Assembly: GCA_015234465.1 (NCBI GenBank)
Contig: JADGNA010000006.1
Coordinates: forward strand, 62,001 to 126,000
Direction: 5' to 3'
Length of the DNA: 64,000 nucleotides
Source of the DNA: Salinibacterium sp.
GTDB lineage: Bacteria; Actinomycetota; Actinomycetes; Actinomycetales; Microbacteriaceae
Part shown: piece by piece, positions 9,696-17,126 of the stretch
Position numbering within the stretch: the stretch's first letter is position 1
Layout: each line of letters opens with the position of its first letter
The notes under the pieces: model-generated
What the model was told of the DNA's origin: nothing
What the model saw: only the letters and a program-made list of their open reading frames with translations
Database searches by the model: none
Position numbers and translations under genes: made by a program

Positions 9696-10514
9696 CTAGT
9701 GGATCAGAGACCCGTCCTTCGCAAGGACATTCTTCTCGCCCGCCTCGATCGGCACGGCGAAACGATTCTGCTTCGGCGGCATGGGGCAGTTGAAGGCGTA
9801 GGAGAAGGCGCAGGGGGGCAGCACGGCGAGGTTGAAGTCGAGCGTGATCGTGCCATCGGGGTTGGGCGCGACGAAGAGGAAGCGTCCGACACTGTAGGTG
9901 CTCTCACCGTTCGTGGCGTCGGCGAAGACGAGTTGGAGCGCGCGCCCCGACTTGAATGCGGCCAGGTTGTATTCCGTGCCGTCCTTCTCGAAGGAGATCT
10001 CGCCAGGGATCACCATCTCGCGCGTCTTGCCGTCGTCCTTGAGGTGTTCGAAGCCGAGGGTCGTGCCCTCCGGGTTCTCGCGAAAGGTGCCCGTGATGAC
10101 CCAGTCAGGGTTGAACGGAAAGGCGTCGATCGTGCCGAAGTTCTGGATCGCCTCGGAGTTGGCGTCCCACACGCGCAGCGCATAGCCACCGTCGACCGCG
10201 ATCACGAAGCCGCTCACGGTGTCGCTGAAGCTAATCGAGGACGGCGACTCGGAGTCCTTGCCTCGCACGGTGACCGAACCATCGACGAGTTCGCCATCGA
10301 CGCGGATGCCATCGGCCGCAGCGGCCGTCAGCTGCACCCCCGATCCGCCCTCAGCGAGCGGCGCCCATGTTCCCGGCACGCCCCACACGGTCTGCTCGGA
10401 GTCGATGAGCTGCGTCGTCGTGAGCGCCAGGCTGCCCTGGGGCTGGTTGACCGACTCGTCGCGCCGGCGGCGGAAGGTGGCAAGACGGGCTTCGGGTGTC
10501 ATGGTGTCGGTCAT
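9696..10514 (-). CDS. DUF1684 domain-containing protein
   Basis: 272 residues from an ATG with GAGAGG about nine bases upstream; codons further upstream are in frame but lack homology and run into the cspA terminator. The C-terminal half has the DUF1684 signature: a glycine-rich region with the Cys of LPPCAFSYAFNCPMPP and the ending region NRFAVPIEAGE. DUF1684 proteins are soluble and of unknown function, common in Actinobacteria. The gene lies downstream of cspA on the same strand but behind a strong terminator, so it is probably transcribed alone. Confidence 0.87.
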   Translation of the reverse strand: MTDTMTPEARLATFRRRRDESVNQPQGSLALTTTQLIDSEQTVWGVPGTWAPLAEGGSGVQLTAAAADGIRVDGELVDGSVTVRGKDSESPSSISFSDTVSGFVIAVDGGYALRVWDANSEAIQNFGTIDAFPFNPDWVITGTFRENPEGTTLGFEHLKDDGKTREMVIPGEISFEKDGTEYNLAAFKSGRALQLVFADATNGESTYSVGRFLFVAPNPDGTITLDFNLAVLPPCAFSYAFNCPMPPKQNRFAVPIEAGEKNVLAKDGSLIH

Positions 10515-10580
10515 AGGGTCAATCCTCTCGGCTGTCACGGGATGCAACGCGGACGTGCGCCGCGTGTTCCGTCTGGACAC

Positions 10581-10616
10581 AAAAAAGTCGGCCCCCGCCG
10601 AGTGGCGGGGGCCGAC
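10581..10616 (-). terminator. Intrinsic terminator of cspA
   Basis: A perfect 13-bp GC-rich stem (GTCGGCCCCCGCC / GGCGGGGGCCGAC) with a 4-base loop is followed, on the minus strand, by six T. It lies 47 bases past the cspA stop. Confidence 0.93.
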
Positions 10617-10663
10617 AAAGTCTCACGTGACGCTTCGCTCGATGGCGATGCGGTCAGTCAAAC

Positions 10664-10867
10664 TCAGAGGGGGCGGATGTTCTCCGCCTGCGGGCCCTTG
10701 GGGCCCTGGGCGAGGTCGAACTCGACCCGCTGGTTCTCGTCGAGCGAGCGGTAGCCGCTCGTCGCGATCGCCGAGTAGTGTGCGAATACATCGGGGCTGC
10801 CGTCTTCGGGGGCGATGAAGCCGAATCCCTTTTCAGCGTTAAACCACTTAACGGTTCCTGTTGCCAT
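10664..10867 (-). CDS. cspA: Cold-shock protein (CspA family)
   Basis: 67 residues, a single cold-shock domain starting [21 protein letters not shown]-1 (KGFGFI) and RNP-2 (DVFAHYSAI) are both present; the second has His-Tyr where many have His-Phe. It binds single-stranded RNA and DNA as an RNA chaperone. A strong AAGGAG precedes the ATG, and the Shine-Dalgarno can pair with a CTCC a few bases upstream. The gene has its own promoter, a structured leader and its own terminator. Confidence 0.96.
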   Translation of the reverse strand: MATGTVKWFNAEKGFGFIAPEDGSPDVFAHYSAIATSGYRSLDENQRVEFDLAQGPKGPQAENIRPL

Positions 10868-11016
10868 TTTTTTCTTCTCCTTCAGGAGCTCTTCGCGTGA
10901 CTCCGACCTCCGGAGTCACTCGTCGCGGTGATCATCGTCCGCTCCCGAAAGAAACCCGTGCCAGCCTGTGAGGGCCAGAACGGTCAATCAAGATCTGCGA
11001 GGTACTGCAACTGCTA
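10868..11016 (-). promoter_or_regulatory. Structured 5' leader of cspA
   Basis: About 150 bases of untranslated leader are predicted from the -10 box upstream. It holds a perfect 9-bp hairpin at 10897-10919 (arms GTGACTCCG and CGGAGTCAC, 5-base loop). Next to the start codon, at 10877-10888, CTCC and GGAG can pair around a 4-base loop, hiding the Shine-Dalgarno. Cold-shock mRNAs of other bacteria have long leaders that refold at low temperature; the same role here is inference. Confidence 0.5.
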
Positions 11017-11022
11017 TCTCCG

Positions 11023-11050
11023 ACCCTAGTGCACAGGGCTCGGAACGCAA
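11023..11050 (-). promoter_or_regulatory. Putative cspA promoter
   Basis: On the minus strand TTGCGT (-35) and TAGGGT (-10, fitting TANNNT) are 16 bases apart. The predicted start would give a leader of about 150 bases to cspA. Only moderate support, since the -35 differs from TTGACA. Confidence 0.35.
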
Positions 11051-11116
11051 TAGGTATTCGCATGCATTGACCCTGGGTTCACAGACTCGACATCCGGCGT
11101 GCAGCGCGGGGAAAGG

Positions 11117-12328
11117 TCAGAGGGAGGCGTTCGCGGGTCGTTCGTGCCGCGGCATCCGCAGTCCGAAGAGTGATGCCACGAGCAGCAGGACGGCGGCGGA
11201 TGCGAAGGCCGCCGGGTAGGACACCGCGTCGAGCAGTGCCCCGGCGACGAGCGGGCCGACGATCGCGCCGGCGTCCGAGAACGCGGAGAAGACGGCGACC
11301 GGGCGTGCGTTGCGGGGGCCGGCCGCGTCGCCGAGCGCGGCAGCAGGCGCGGTGCCCATGAAGGCAGCGACCACGCCGTAGGCGCACAGGAGCACGATCA
11401 GCAGCGGCAGGCTCCGCACGAACGGGATCGCCATCATGAGCACGGCAGCCGCAGCGAAGGCGCCGATGATCGCCGGGCGGCGCCCCACCCTGTCGACGAA
11501 GCGCCCAGCCGGCCCCAGCGCAATCGTCTGCACAACCGCCGCGATCGCGAAGGCAACCCCCGTCCATACGGCGGTCTCGTGCAGCAGTTCCACGACGAGG
11601 ACCGGGATGAGGGCGCTCCGAACGCCCATCGAACCCCAGCCCTGGGCGAAGTTCGCGAGGCACGCGGCGATGAAGCGGGAATCCCGCACGACCTGCCGCA
11701 TCGGGATGCGCGCGGCAGCATCAGCGGATGGCCGGGCATCCACTCGGCTCAGTAGCACCAGGCCCACGAGCCCGGCGATCACGAGCGTTGCCGAGTAGAA
11801 GAAGAACGGCGCGCGCAGGGAGATGACCGCGAGGATGCCCCCGATGCCTGGCCCCGCCATGCCACCGATGAGGAAGCCCGACTGGTAGAAGCCGACGGCG
11901 CGTCCGCGGCGTTCGGGGGCCGTCGTGGCGAGCAGCAGGGTCATGGCCGAGACCGAGAACATCGCCGAGCCGATGCCGCCGGCACCCCGCAGCAGGAGCA
12001 CCTGCGGATAGTTTGCCGCGAGGCCCACGAGGCCGCTGGAGATCGCGACGATACCGATGCCGATCGCGAGGATCGTGCGCTCGCCGCCGCGGTCCACGAG
12101 GCGGCCCACGAAGGGAGTCGCGATGAGTCGCATGAGCGCGAACGCCGATACGACCGCGCCGACCTCGAGGAACCCGACGTCAAAGCTCCGCACATAGACG
12201 GGGAGCACGGGGATCACGACGCCGAAGCCAAGCATCACGAAGAATGCGATGACGCCGAGGATGATCACGTCGCGTTCGAGTCGCTCCCCCTTCGGCGGAA
12301 AGAACCGGGAGCGCAGGGCGGTCATCAC
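11117..12328 (-). CDS. MFS transporter
   Basis: 403 residues, very hydrophobic, with about 12 predicted membrane segments. The loop after the second segment has GRLVDRGGERTIL, close to the major-facilitator motif A, and a second copy (GRFVDRVGRRPA) follows the middle, as expected from the internal duplication. This suggests a drug or metabolite proton antiporter; the substrate is unknown. The GTG at 12328 is chosen because a TAGGCT -10 box ends exactly six bases before it; the next codon is ATG and could also serve. It diverges from the hydrolase gene. Confidence 0.85.
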   Translation of the reverse strand: MMTALRSRFFPPKGERLERDVIILGVIAFFVMLGFGVVIPVLPVYVRSFDVGFLEVGAVVSAFALMRLIATPFVGRLVDRGGERTILAIGIGIVAISSGLVGLAANYPQVLLLRGAGGIGSAMFSVSAMTLLLATTAPERRGRAVGFYQSGFLIGGMAGPGIGGILAVISLRAPFFFYSATLVIAGLVGLVLLSRVDARPSADAAARIPMRQVVRDSRFIAACLANFAQGWGSMGVRSALIPVLVVELLHETAVWTGVAFAIAAVVQTIALGPAGRFVDRVGRRPAIIGAFAAAAVLMMAIPFVRSLPLLIVLLCAYGVVAAFMGTAPAAALGDAAGPRNARPVAVFSAFSDAGAIVGPLVAGALLDAVSYPAAFASAAVLLLVASLFGLRMPRHERPANASL

Positions 12329-12334
12329 GCATCA

Positions 12335-12340
12335 AGCCTA
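12335..12340 (-). promoter_or_regulatory. Leaderless -10 box of the MFS gene
   Basis: TAGGCT on the minus strand, followed by six bases and the GTG start; transcription would begin at or next to the start codon. Confidence 0.6.
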
Positions 12341-12381
12341 GGACGGGAAGCCTGCGGTCACGGCACGGAGCGTGCGCTCGA

Positions 12382-12387
12382 TATCCT
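12382..12387 (+). promoter_or_regulatory. Leaderless -10 box of the alpha/beta hydrolase gene
   Basis: TATCCT followed by six bases and the ATG at 12394. No Shine-Dalgarno is present, which fits a leaderless mRNA. Confidence 0.6.
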
Positions 12388-12393
12388 CTCGAC

Positions 12394-13428
12394 ATGCCTT
12401 CGACGAGTCGCTCGCGCCTGTCCCCCGTTCGCACCGCCGGGATCGTCGCCGTCGCGGGGCTGCTCGTAGTGGTGCTCGTCACGGCCGCCACGCCGTGGCC
12501 CTCGGCGATGCTGATCAGGTGGGTCTTCGGCATGGGCGCCGAGCGCAATGTCGACATCATGCAGCAGTTCGCACCGGCCGAGGAGGTCCGCTCTGAACTC
12601 GACATCCAGCCCGCGGTGCACGACGAGGCCCTCGCATTCGACCTGTTCCTGCCCGACGACGGATCCGATGATGCCCTGCCGACGGTCGTCTGGGTCCACG
12701 GCGGCGCCTGGATCTCAGGATCGAAATCGGATGTCGCGCCATACCTCCAGATCCTCGCGTCGGAGGGCTACGCGGCCGTGGGCCTCGCCTACGAGTACGG
12801 TCCCGAGGTCACCTACAGCGCGGCGGTGCACCAGCTGAATGCCGCATTGGCAGAGCTGGTCGAGCGGGCGGATGAGTTCCGCATCGACCCGGATCGAATC
12901 GTGCTCGCGGGCGACTCCGCGGGGGCGCAGCTTGCGAGCCAGCTCGCCACGCTCACGGTCAACGACGACTATGCGAAGCTGCTCGGAATCGCTCCGGCAA
13001 TCGAGGCCGAACACCTCGTCGGTGTCGTGCTCAACTGCGGTGTCTACGACCTCCGCGCAATGGCCGAGCTGAGCGGCATCACCTCTTGGGGGTTCAAGAC
13101 CGCGCTCTGGGCCTACACCGGCAACCGCGACTGGTCATCGACATATGCGGGAGCGACGATGTCCACCGTCAACTTTGTCACCGAAGACTTCCCCGCCACG
13201 TTCATCACGGGCGGAAACGGCGACGGCCTCACGTGGCTCCAATCCGTGCCGATGCATCACGCCCTGCAGGACAAGGATGTCGACGTCACCGCCCTCTTCT
13301 GGCCAGCCGAGCACGAGCCCGCCCTCCCCCACGAGTACCAGTTCGAACTCGACCGCCCGGAGGCGCAGGAAGCGCTGGCGCAGACCCTCGACTTCCTGGG
13401 ACGGGTGACAGACATCCAGGGCGACTAG
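12394..13428 (+). CDS. Alpha/beta hydrolase, membrane-anchored or secreted, HSL-like
   Basis: 344 residues. A hydrophobic segment at about residues 14-32 after several Arg looks like an uncleaved signal anchor, so the catalytic part is probably outside the membrane. The oxyanion motif HGGAW lies near residue 100 and the nucleophile motif GDSAG near residue 173, the pattern of the hormone-sensitive-lipase branch of carboxylesterases. A C-terminal His in the EHEPALPHEY region could complete the triad. Substrate unknown. It is divergently transcribed from the MFS gene with 65 bases between the start codons, which suggests shared control. Confidence 0.8.
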   Translation: MPSTSRSRLSPVRTAGIVAVAGLLVVVLVTAATPWPSAMLIRWVFGMGAERNVDIMQQFAPAEEVRSELDIQPAVHDEALAFDLFLPDDGSDDALPTVVWVHGGAWISGSKSDVAPYLQILASEGYAAVGLAYEYGPEVTYSAAVHQLNAALAELVERADEFRIDPDRIVLAGDSAGAQLASQLATLTVNDDYAKLLGIAPAIEAEHLVGVVLNCGVYDLRAMAELSGITSWGFKTALWAYTGNRDWSSTYAGATMSTVNFVTEDFPATFITGGNGDGLTWLQSVPMHHALQDKDVDVTALFWPAEHEPALPHEYQFELDRPEAQEALAQTLDFLGRVTDIQGD

Positions 13429-13462
13429 CGAGGAGCGAGCGCTGCTGCACGCTCGGAGAGAG

Positions 13463-13536
13463 TAGGGCGGACGGGACTTGAACCCGTGACCGACGGATTA
13501 TGAGTCCGCTGCTCTAACCAGCTGAGCTACCGCCCC
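13463..13536 (-). tRNA. tRNA with CAU anticodon (Ile2 or elongator Met)
   Basis: 74 bases that fold as a full cloverleaf: acceptor GGGGCGG pairs with CCGCCCT, the D arm is AGCTCAGCTGGTTAGAGC, the anticodon loop is CTCATAA and the T arm has GGTTCAAGTCC. The 3' CCA is not encoded. The anticodon CAU can be elongator Met or lysidine-modified Ile2; the GGTTCAAGTCC T arm resembles bacterial Ile2, but identity is not settled. No formyl-Met initiator features are seen. Confidence 0.93.
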
Positions 13537-13552
13537 GTGTCGCTGCGAAGAG

Positions 13553-13648
13553 CTACGGCGCCGGCTCGTCGAGCGTGATCTCGGTCGTCGGATCGGCGAC
13601 CGGTTCCCCACGATACAGGCTCTCGAACGCCACCGTGTGCCGTCGCAT
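13553..13648 (-). pseudogene. Remnant of the 3' end of a glycosyltransferase gene
   Basis: The minus strand here encodes about 30 residues ending ESLYRGEPVADPTTEITL and a stop after EPAP. These align with the last residues of the intact glycosyltransferase at 21503-22744 (ERLYRGEAVTDPSTDVTM). There is no start and nothing upstream except the surface-protein locus. The two copies are roughly 65% alike in DNA, so this is a diverged homologue and not a fresh duplicate. It marks one edge of the 13.65-21.5 kb locus. Confidence 0.75.
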
Positions 13649-13674
13649 CCGTGATGCCGCGGAGCTTCGGAGCG

Positions 13675-14427
13675 TCACCGAGCTCGTCGTCTGCGGCCTG
13701 CCACGATGGCAACGCTGCCTGCTGCGATGAGCGTCGCCCCGCCCCCCACGAGGAGCCAGACGAGCTCGCTGCCTGTCACGGGGAGGCCGGGAAAACCGGG
13801 CGGCCCGACCGGAGGCTGAGCTGCGCTGTCGTCGCCCCCGATCTGGATCTCGACATCGAACGACGCCTCGCGAAGGTCGACGTTCGCCTCGTTGCCCGCG
13901 GTGGAGGCAACCGCGAAGTCGTAGTTGAGGACGAGGGGTGTGCTCTCGCCACGGGCAAGGGGAACACTCATCACAGGCGTGGTGCCGTTCGCATCGAGTG
14001 TGGACAAGGAGGCCGAACCATCCGACCAGCCGACGAGGATGTCGTCGTAGATGTTCCCTTGGTCACCGGCCCCGCCGTACAGGCCCGAACTGTCCGGGGC
14101 CCGATGGCCGGGGTTGTGGTGGATGTCGGCCTCGTCGGGAGTCCTCAGCTTGACGTTGACGATGCGGGCGGTGAGGATTCCGCCGGTGGTACCGTCGTTG
14201 CGCACCTGCACGGTCCGCTCTGCGGAGTCACCTGGCACGGAGACCGGTACCCCGAAGAACGTCACCGTCGTGGTCGCGGCGTAGGACGAGCCATCCCAGC
14301 TCAGAGTGACCGCCTCATCGTAAGAATCCGCGGCAGATGCCGGGCTTGCTCCGAGCACGATCGCGGTCATGCTGAGCCCAGCGACAACGGCGGCACGCCG
14401 GAGCCCAGGTACATTTCGGCTAGTCAT
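13675..14427 (-). CDS. LPXTG-anchored surface protein
   Basis: 250 residues from the ATG at 14427, which has GGAG nine bases upstream and overlaps the previous stop by eight bases; another ATG lies 15 bases upstream. There is a signal peptide ending near ASPASA (about residue 32). At 215-219 lies LPVTG, then a hydrophobic segment and GRRRRAR: a complete sortase sorting signal. The body is beta-rich with no named domain. It should be linked to the wall by a sortase encoded elsewhere, as none is in the window. It is the last gene of the SipW-type operon and may be the wall anchor of the assembled structure. Confidence 0.82.
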   Translation of the reverse strand: MTSRNVPGLRRAAVVAGLSMTAIVLGASPASAADSYDEAVTLSWDGSSYAATTTVTFFGVPVSVPGDSAERTVQVRNDGTTGGILTARIVNVKLRTPDEADIHHNPGHRAPDSSGLYGGAGDQGNIYDDILVGWSDGSASLSTLDANGTTPVMSVPLARGESTPLVLNYDFAVASTAGNEANVDLREASFDVEIQIGGDDSAAQPPVGPPGFPGLPVTGSELVWLLVGGGATLIAAGSVAIVAGRRRRAR

Positions 14428-15220
14428 TCGAAACCGCTCCATTCTCGTCCGAACCGGCGCTGATGGCGTCGTCGAGGTAGGGACGGGTCGTGTAGTAGGT
14501 GAAGGTGATCGGGATGGGGCGCTCAGCCGAGGGGTCGTACACCTTTGAGAGGTCGGCGTACCAGGTGTCGCTGTCCGTGAGCGGCTCCCCGAGGACGTCC
14601 TCGCCGGTGACGGTCGCCGTGTTGCGATACTTGCCGTCGAAAATGGGGGGCGAATGCACCGCGAGAAGACACCAGTACTCGGTCACGACGTTCGTGCCCG
14701 AGGAATAGGCGGTGCTCACCGGAGTCGATTCGTACCCCCTGATCGACTCAGGCGTATCGGGGCGCGGTACGTCGACGGAGCACTGTTCGGGCGATTCGAC
14801 CCAGTAGATCAGCACTTCGGAATCCGCGAAGATCCCGTCGCCCCAGGTCGTAGGCTCGATCAGGTCGTAGGTGAGGCCCTTGTTGCCTTGGCTCAGCGAC
14901 CGCGTCTCGAAGACCACGGCCACCGACAGGTCTTCCATGAGCGTCTGCGCGGCAGCGACCTCCCAGCCCGAGGGAACAGTCACCGTAGAGGGGTCCACGT
15001 CGCGATCGGGTGCGTTGACCTCGCCGAGCACGCCGGCAGCGAAGTACTCATACCCGCTGACGATGCTGCCGCCCAGTTCGACGCTGTCACGCCACAGTGC
15101 ATAGCTTGCGATGCCCGCTGCGCCGAGGGACAGTCCCAGGGTCCCCACGAGCGTCAATGACACGAGCGATCGACGGCGCTGACGAGCGCGCGGCCGCCGG
15201 GTGTTGTCTGTGGAGATCAT
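14420..15220 (-). CDS. SipW-dependent-type signal peptide protein
   Basis: 266 residues. The N-terminus has many Arg, then a hydrophobic stretch ending GIASYALWRDSVELGGSI, the alternate-signal pattern found on TasA/camelysin-like proteins and cleaved by SipW-type peptidases. The rest is a secreted domain of unknown function with three Cys (in EQCSVDVP and YWCLLAV and nearby). The start overlaps the previous gene's stop by four bases (ATGA) and its end overlaps the LPXTG gene, so the three are translated in coupling. It is longer than its two paralogues. Confidence 0.78.
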   Translation of the reverse strand: MISTDNTRRPRARQRRRSLVSLTLVGTLGLSLGAAGIASYALWRDSVELGGSIVSGYEYFAAGVLGEVNAPDRDVDPSTVTVPSGWEVAAAQTLMEDLSVAVVFETRSLSQGNKGLTYDLIEPTTWGDGIFADSEVLIYWVESPEQCSVDVPRPDTPESIRGYESTPVSTAYSSGTNVVTEYWCLLAVHSPPIFDGKYRNTATVTGEDVLGEPLTDSDTWYADLSKVYDPSAERPIPITFTYYTTRPYLDDAISAGSDENGAVSND

Positions 15221-15846
15221 TTGAAACTCCCTCCGGTGCGAAGCTGGTCGAGGCCTATGGTGAACGCGCCGAGGTCGGCGACCTGCACGTCGGAGTCCTG
15301 CCCGAAACGATCGGACATACCTGCGAAGTCGAGGTCCACGATGAGCTCGAACACGTCAGCGCGGCCAGCACTCGAGGCGTCCATCTCGTCAAAGTCGAAC
15401 ACGGGCGGATCACCGATCGGGGTGGGATGAACGATCTCGAGGGCCAGGGTTGAGTTCCAGACGGTGATGATCCTGTAGGTTCCCGTGACCCCGTCCGGCA
15501 GCACCAGCGCGCCATCGTCGCCGGCGGCGGGCCAGCCCATGCTCAGGCCGCCCAGCATGTTGTCACCCTCCAGCCGGGTCTCGAAGGCGTAGGTCACCTC
15601 GAAGGTGTCTCCCTGGCGCGCAAGGTAAGAGCTGGCGTCGATCTCGTGCGGGGCCGCCGCCACGTCGGGCGATGTCTCCCTCCAGGTGACCTCACCTGCG
15701 GCGATATCGAGATCGCCCGCGGTGATCGTCGCTGCTGGCGAGTCTCCCGGCGCCTTCCACAGCGCGAAGCTTCCCCCGCCCCCTGCGGCCAAGGCCGCGA
15801 GGAACACCGTGCAGGCAAGCCCGATCTTCTTTGTTCTCTGGTTCAT
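15217..15846 (-). CDS. Alternate-type signal peptide protein (TasA/camelysin-like)
   Basis: 209 residues. The signal sequence has Lys-Lys, a hydrophobic core and GGGGSFALWKAPGD, the SipW-type junction. The secreted part shares the pattern QGDTFEVTY ... LEGDNMLGGL with the protein at 16441-17067, so the two are paralogues. In Bacillus, TasA of this type forms extracellular fibres in biofilm; fibre formation here is inference. It overlaps the peptidase gene and the next gene by four bases each. Confidence 0.82.
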   Translation of the reverse strand: MNQRTKKIGLACTVFLAALAAGGGGSFALWKAPGDSPAATITAGDLDIAAGEVTWRETSPDVAAAPHEIDASSYLARQGDTFEVTYAFETRLEGDNMLGGLSMGWPAAGDDGALVLPDGVTGTYRIITVWNSTLALEIVHPTPIGDPPVFDFDEMDASSAGRADVFELIVDLDFAGMSDRFGQDSDVQVADLGAFTIGLDQLRTGGSFK

Positions 15847-16403
15847 CTGTCTTTCTTCCTGGTCACTAGTGCGAAGCCGCCGTATGCAAGCAGGGCGACG
15901 CCTGACATCCCCACTGCGACCTCGCGGTTCTGGCCGAGGGCCAGCGATAGATATCCGATTGCCGGGAGGTGGGCGACCACCCTCCCCTTGATCTGCTCAG
16001 CGACGATCGGTTCGTCGTCCGTTCCGTTCGCGTCGCCGCGTGTTGTATAGCTCCTGCCATCCGGCGCCGAGGCTGAGGCGACGACGCGGTGCGTGATGAG
16101 CATCGGGTCACCTGAGACAGGCTGGAAGGTGACGGCGTCACCCACCGCGTAGCACTCCTGCGGTACCACGGCGAGCAGGTCGCCGACACGGTAGGCCGGT
16201 GACATCGAATCGCTCAGCACTGTGAGCGAAGCGCCCCCGAGGAGCCGCGGTCCGACCGCAACCAGGGCAACCGTCGTCACCACGGCGACCAGGAGACCGG
16301 TGGCTAGGCGTCTCGCCACCACACGACGTGACTTCCGCCGACCCTGCGGCCGAGCGCCCACAGGGGTCGCGCGACTAGTCGCCGGCTGTGTAGAAGCTGT
16401 CAT
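15843..16403 (-). CDS. Signal peptidase I, SipW/ER type
   Basis: 186 residues. Membrane segments lie at about 34-52 and near 163-180. The nucleophile is Ser66 in LSDSMSP, and the general base is His105 in LITHRV in place of the Lys of ordinary bacterial enzymes; the downstream box TRGDANGTDDEP is present. The Ser-His type is the SipW/ER signal peptidase, which in Bacillus cleaves TasA and TapA. Lying between three genes with alternate signal peptides, it is very probably their dedicated processing enzyme. Confidence 0.92.
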   Translation of the reverse strand: MTASTQPATSRATPVGARPQGRRKSRRVVARRLATGLLVAVVTTVALVAVGPRLLGGASLTVLSDSMSPAYRVGDLLAVVPQECYAVGDAVTFQPVSGDPMLITHRVVASASAPDGRSYTTRGDANGTDDEPIVAEQIKGRVVAHLPAIGYLSLALGQNREVAVGMSGVALLAYGGFALVTRKKDR

Positions 16404-16440
16404 GGGGTGTTCTCGGTGGACTCGATGGCATTGAGGATGC

Positions 16441-17067
16441 TTACGGGAGGGCGCTGTAGCCGACGCCGCTGCGCACCTGGCTCAGTTGGAGATCGGAGTC
16501 GTCGAGCAGCGACGCGGCTGTCTGCACGAGATCCTGATCGTCTGTCGCCGGATCAAATGTGAGCGCGACCACAACGGTGTACTCCTGCCCTGCCAGCACC
16601 GTCACAGTGCCGGGGGCTCCGTTGTCGGACGACGCGAACAGCACGTCGAGGTTCGCCATGTTCGGGGTGCCGACCACAGCATCCGAATTGTCGAGCATCG
16701 TGTAGGTCACGCTCTTGAGACCGGGCGAGAGCGGGCCCGACATCACGCCGACCCCACCGATGGCCAGGCCGAGAGAGCCCAGCATGTTCTCGCCTTCGAG
16801 TTCCATCGACAACGGGTAACGCGCTTCGAGCGTGTCGCCGGGAATAATCCGGAAATCTGCCATCTCGGCGATGGCGTGCGGCGAATCGATCCGGTCGGCG
16901 GACACATCGGACCAGGTCGGCTCCGACACATCGAGATCGAGGCTTCCAGAGGTGATGGTTCCGGAGGAGACCTCCGCGCTGTCGCTCCAGAGGGCAAAGG
17001 TGCCGCTGCCGAGCAACAGCGTCGCTCCAGCGGCGCTTGCGATGACGCCTGTGGTCTTCCTGTTCAT
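16441..17067 (-). CDS. Alternate-type signal peptide protein (TasA/camelysin-like)
   Basis: 208 residues from the ATG at 17067, which puts the signal sequence at the N-terminus (MNRKTTGVIASAAGA, then GSGTFALWSDSAE); an open frame further upstream has no homology. The mature part has the PGDTLEARYPL and LEGENMLGSL segments shared with the paralogue at 15217. It lies upstream of the peptidase with a 37-base gap. It is probably the main structural subunit, because it is closest to the vWA gene and has the cleanest signal, but that ranking is inference. Confidence 0.82.
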   Translation of the reverse strand: MNRKTTGVIASAAGATLLLGSGTFALWSDSAEVSSGTITSGSLDLDVSEPTWSDVSADRIDSPHAIAEMADFRIIPGDTLEARYPLSMELEGENMLGSLGLAIGGVGVMSGPLSPGLKSVTYTMLDNSDAVVGTPNMANLDVLFASSDNGAPGTVTVLAGQEYTVVVALTFDPATDDQDLVQTAASLLDDSDLQLSQVRSGVGYSALP

Positions 17068-17086
17068 GACTGTCTTTCGTGTAGGT

Positions 17087-17103
17087 GCTGGTCCGAGACC
17101 AGC
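17087..17103 (-). promoter_or_regulatory. Short hairpin before the first TasA-like gene
   Basis: A perfect 7-bp stem (GCTGGTC / GACCAGC) with a 3-base loop lies in the 59-base gap between the vWA gene and the next gene. There is no T-run. It may act as an RNA-processing or partial stop site that sets different levels for the two genes. Confidence 0.35.
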
Positions 17104-17126
17104 GGAGGCTTCGTGGGACAAGGGAT

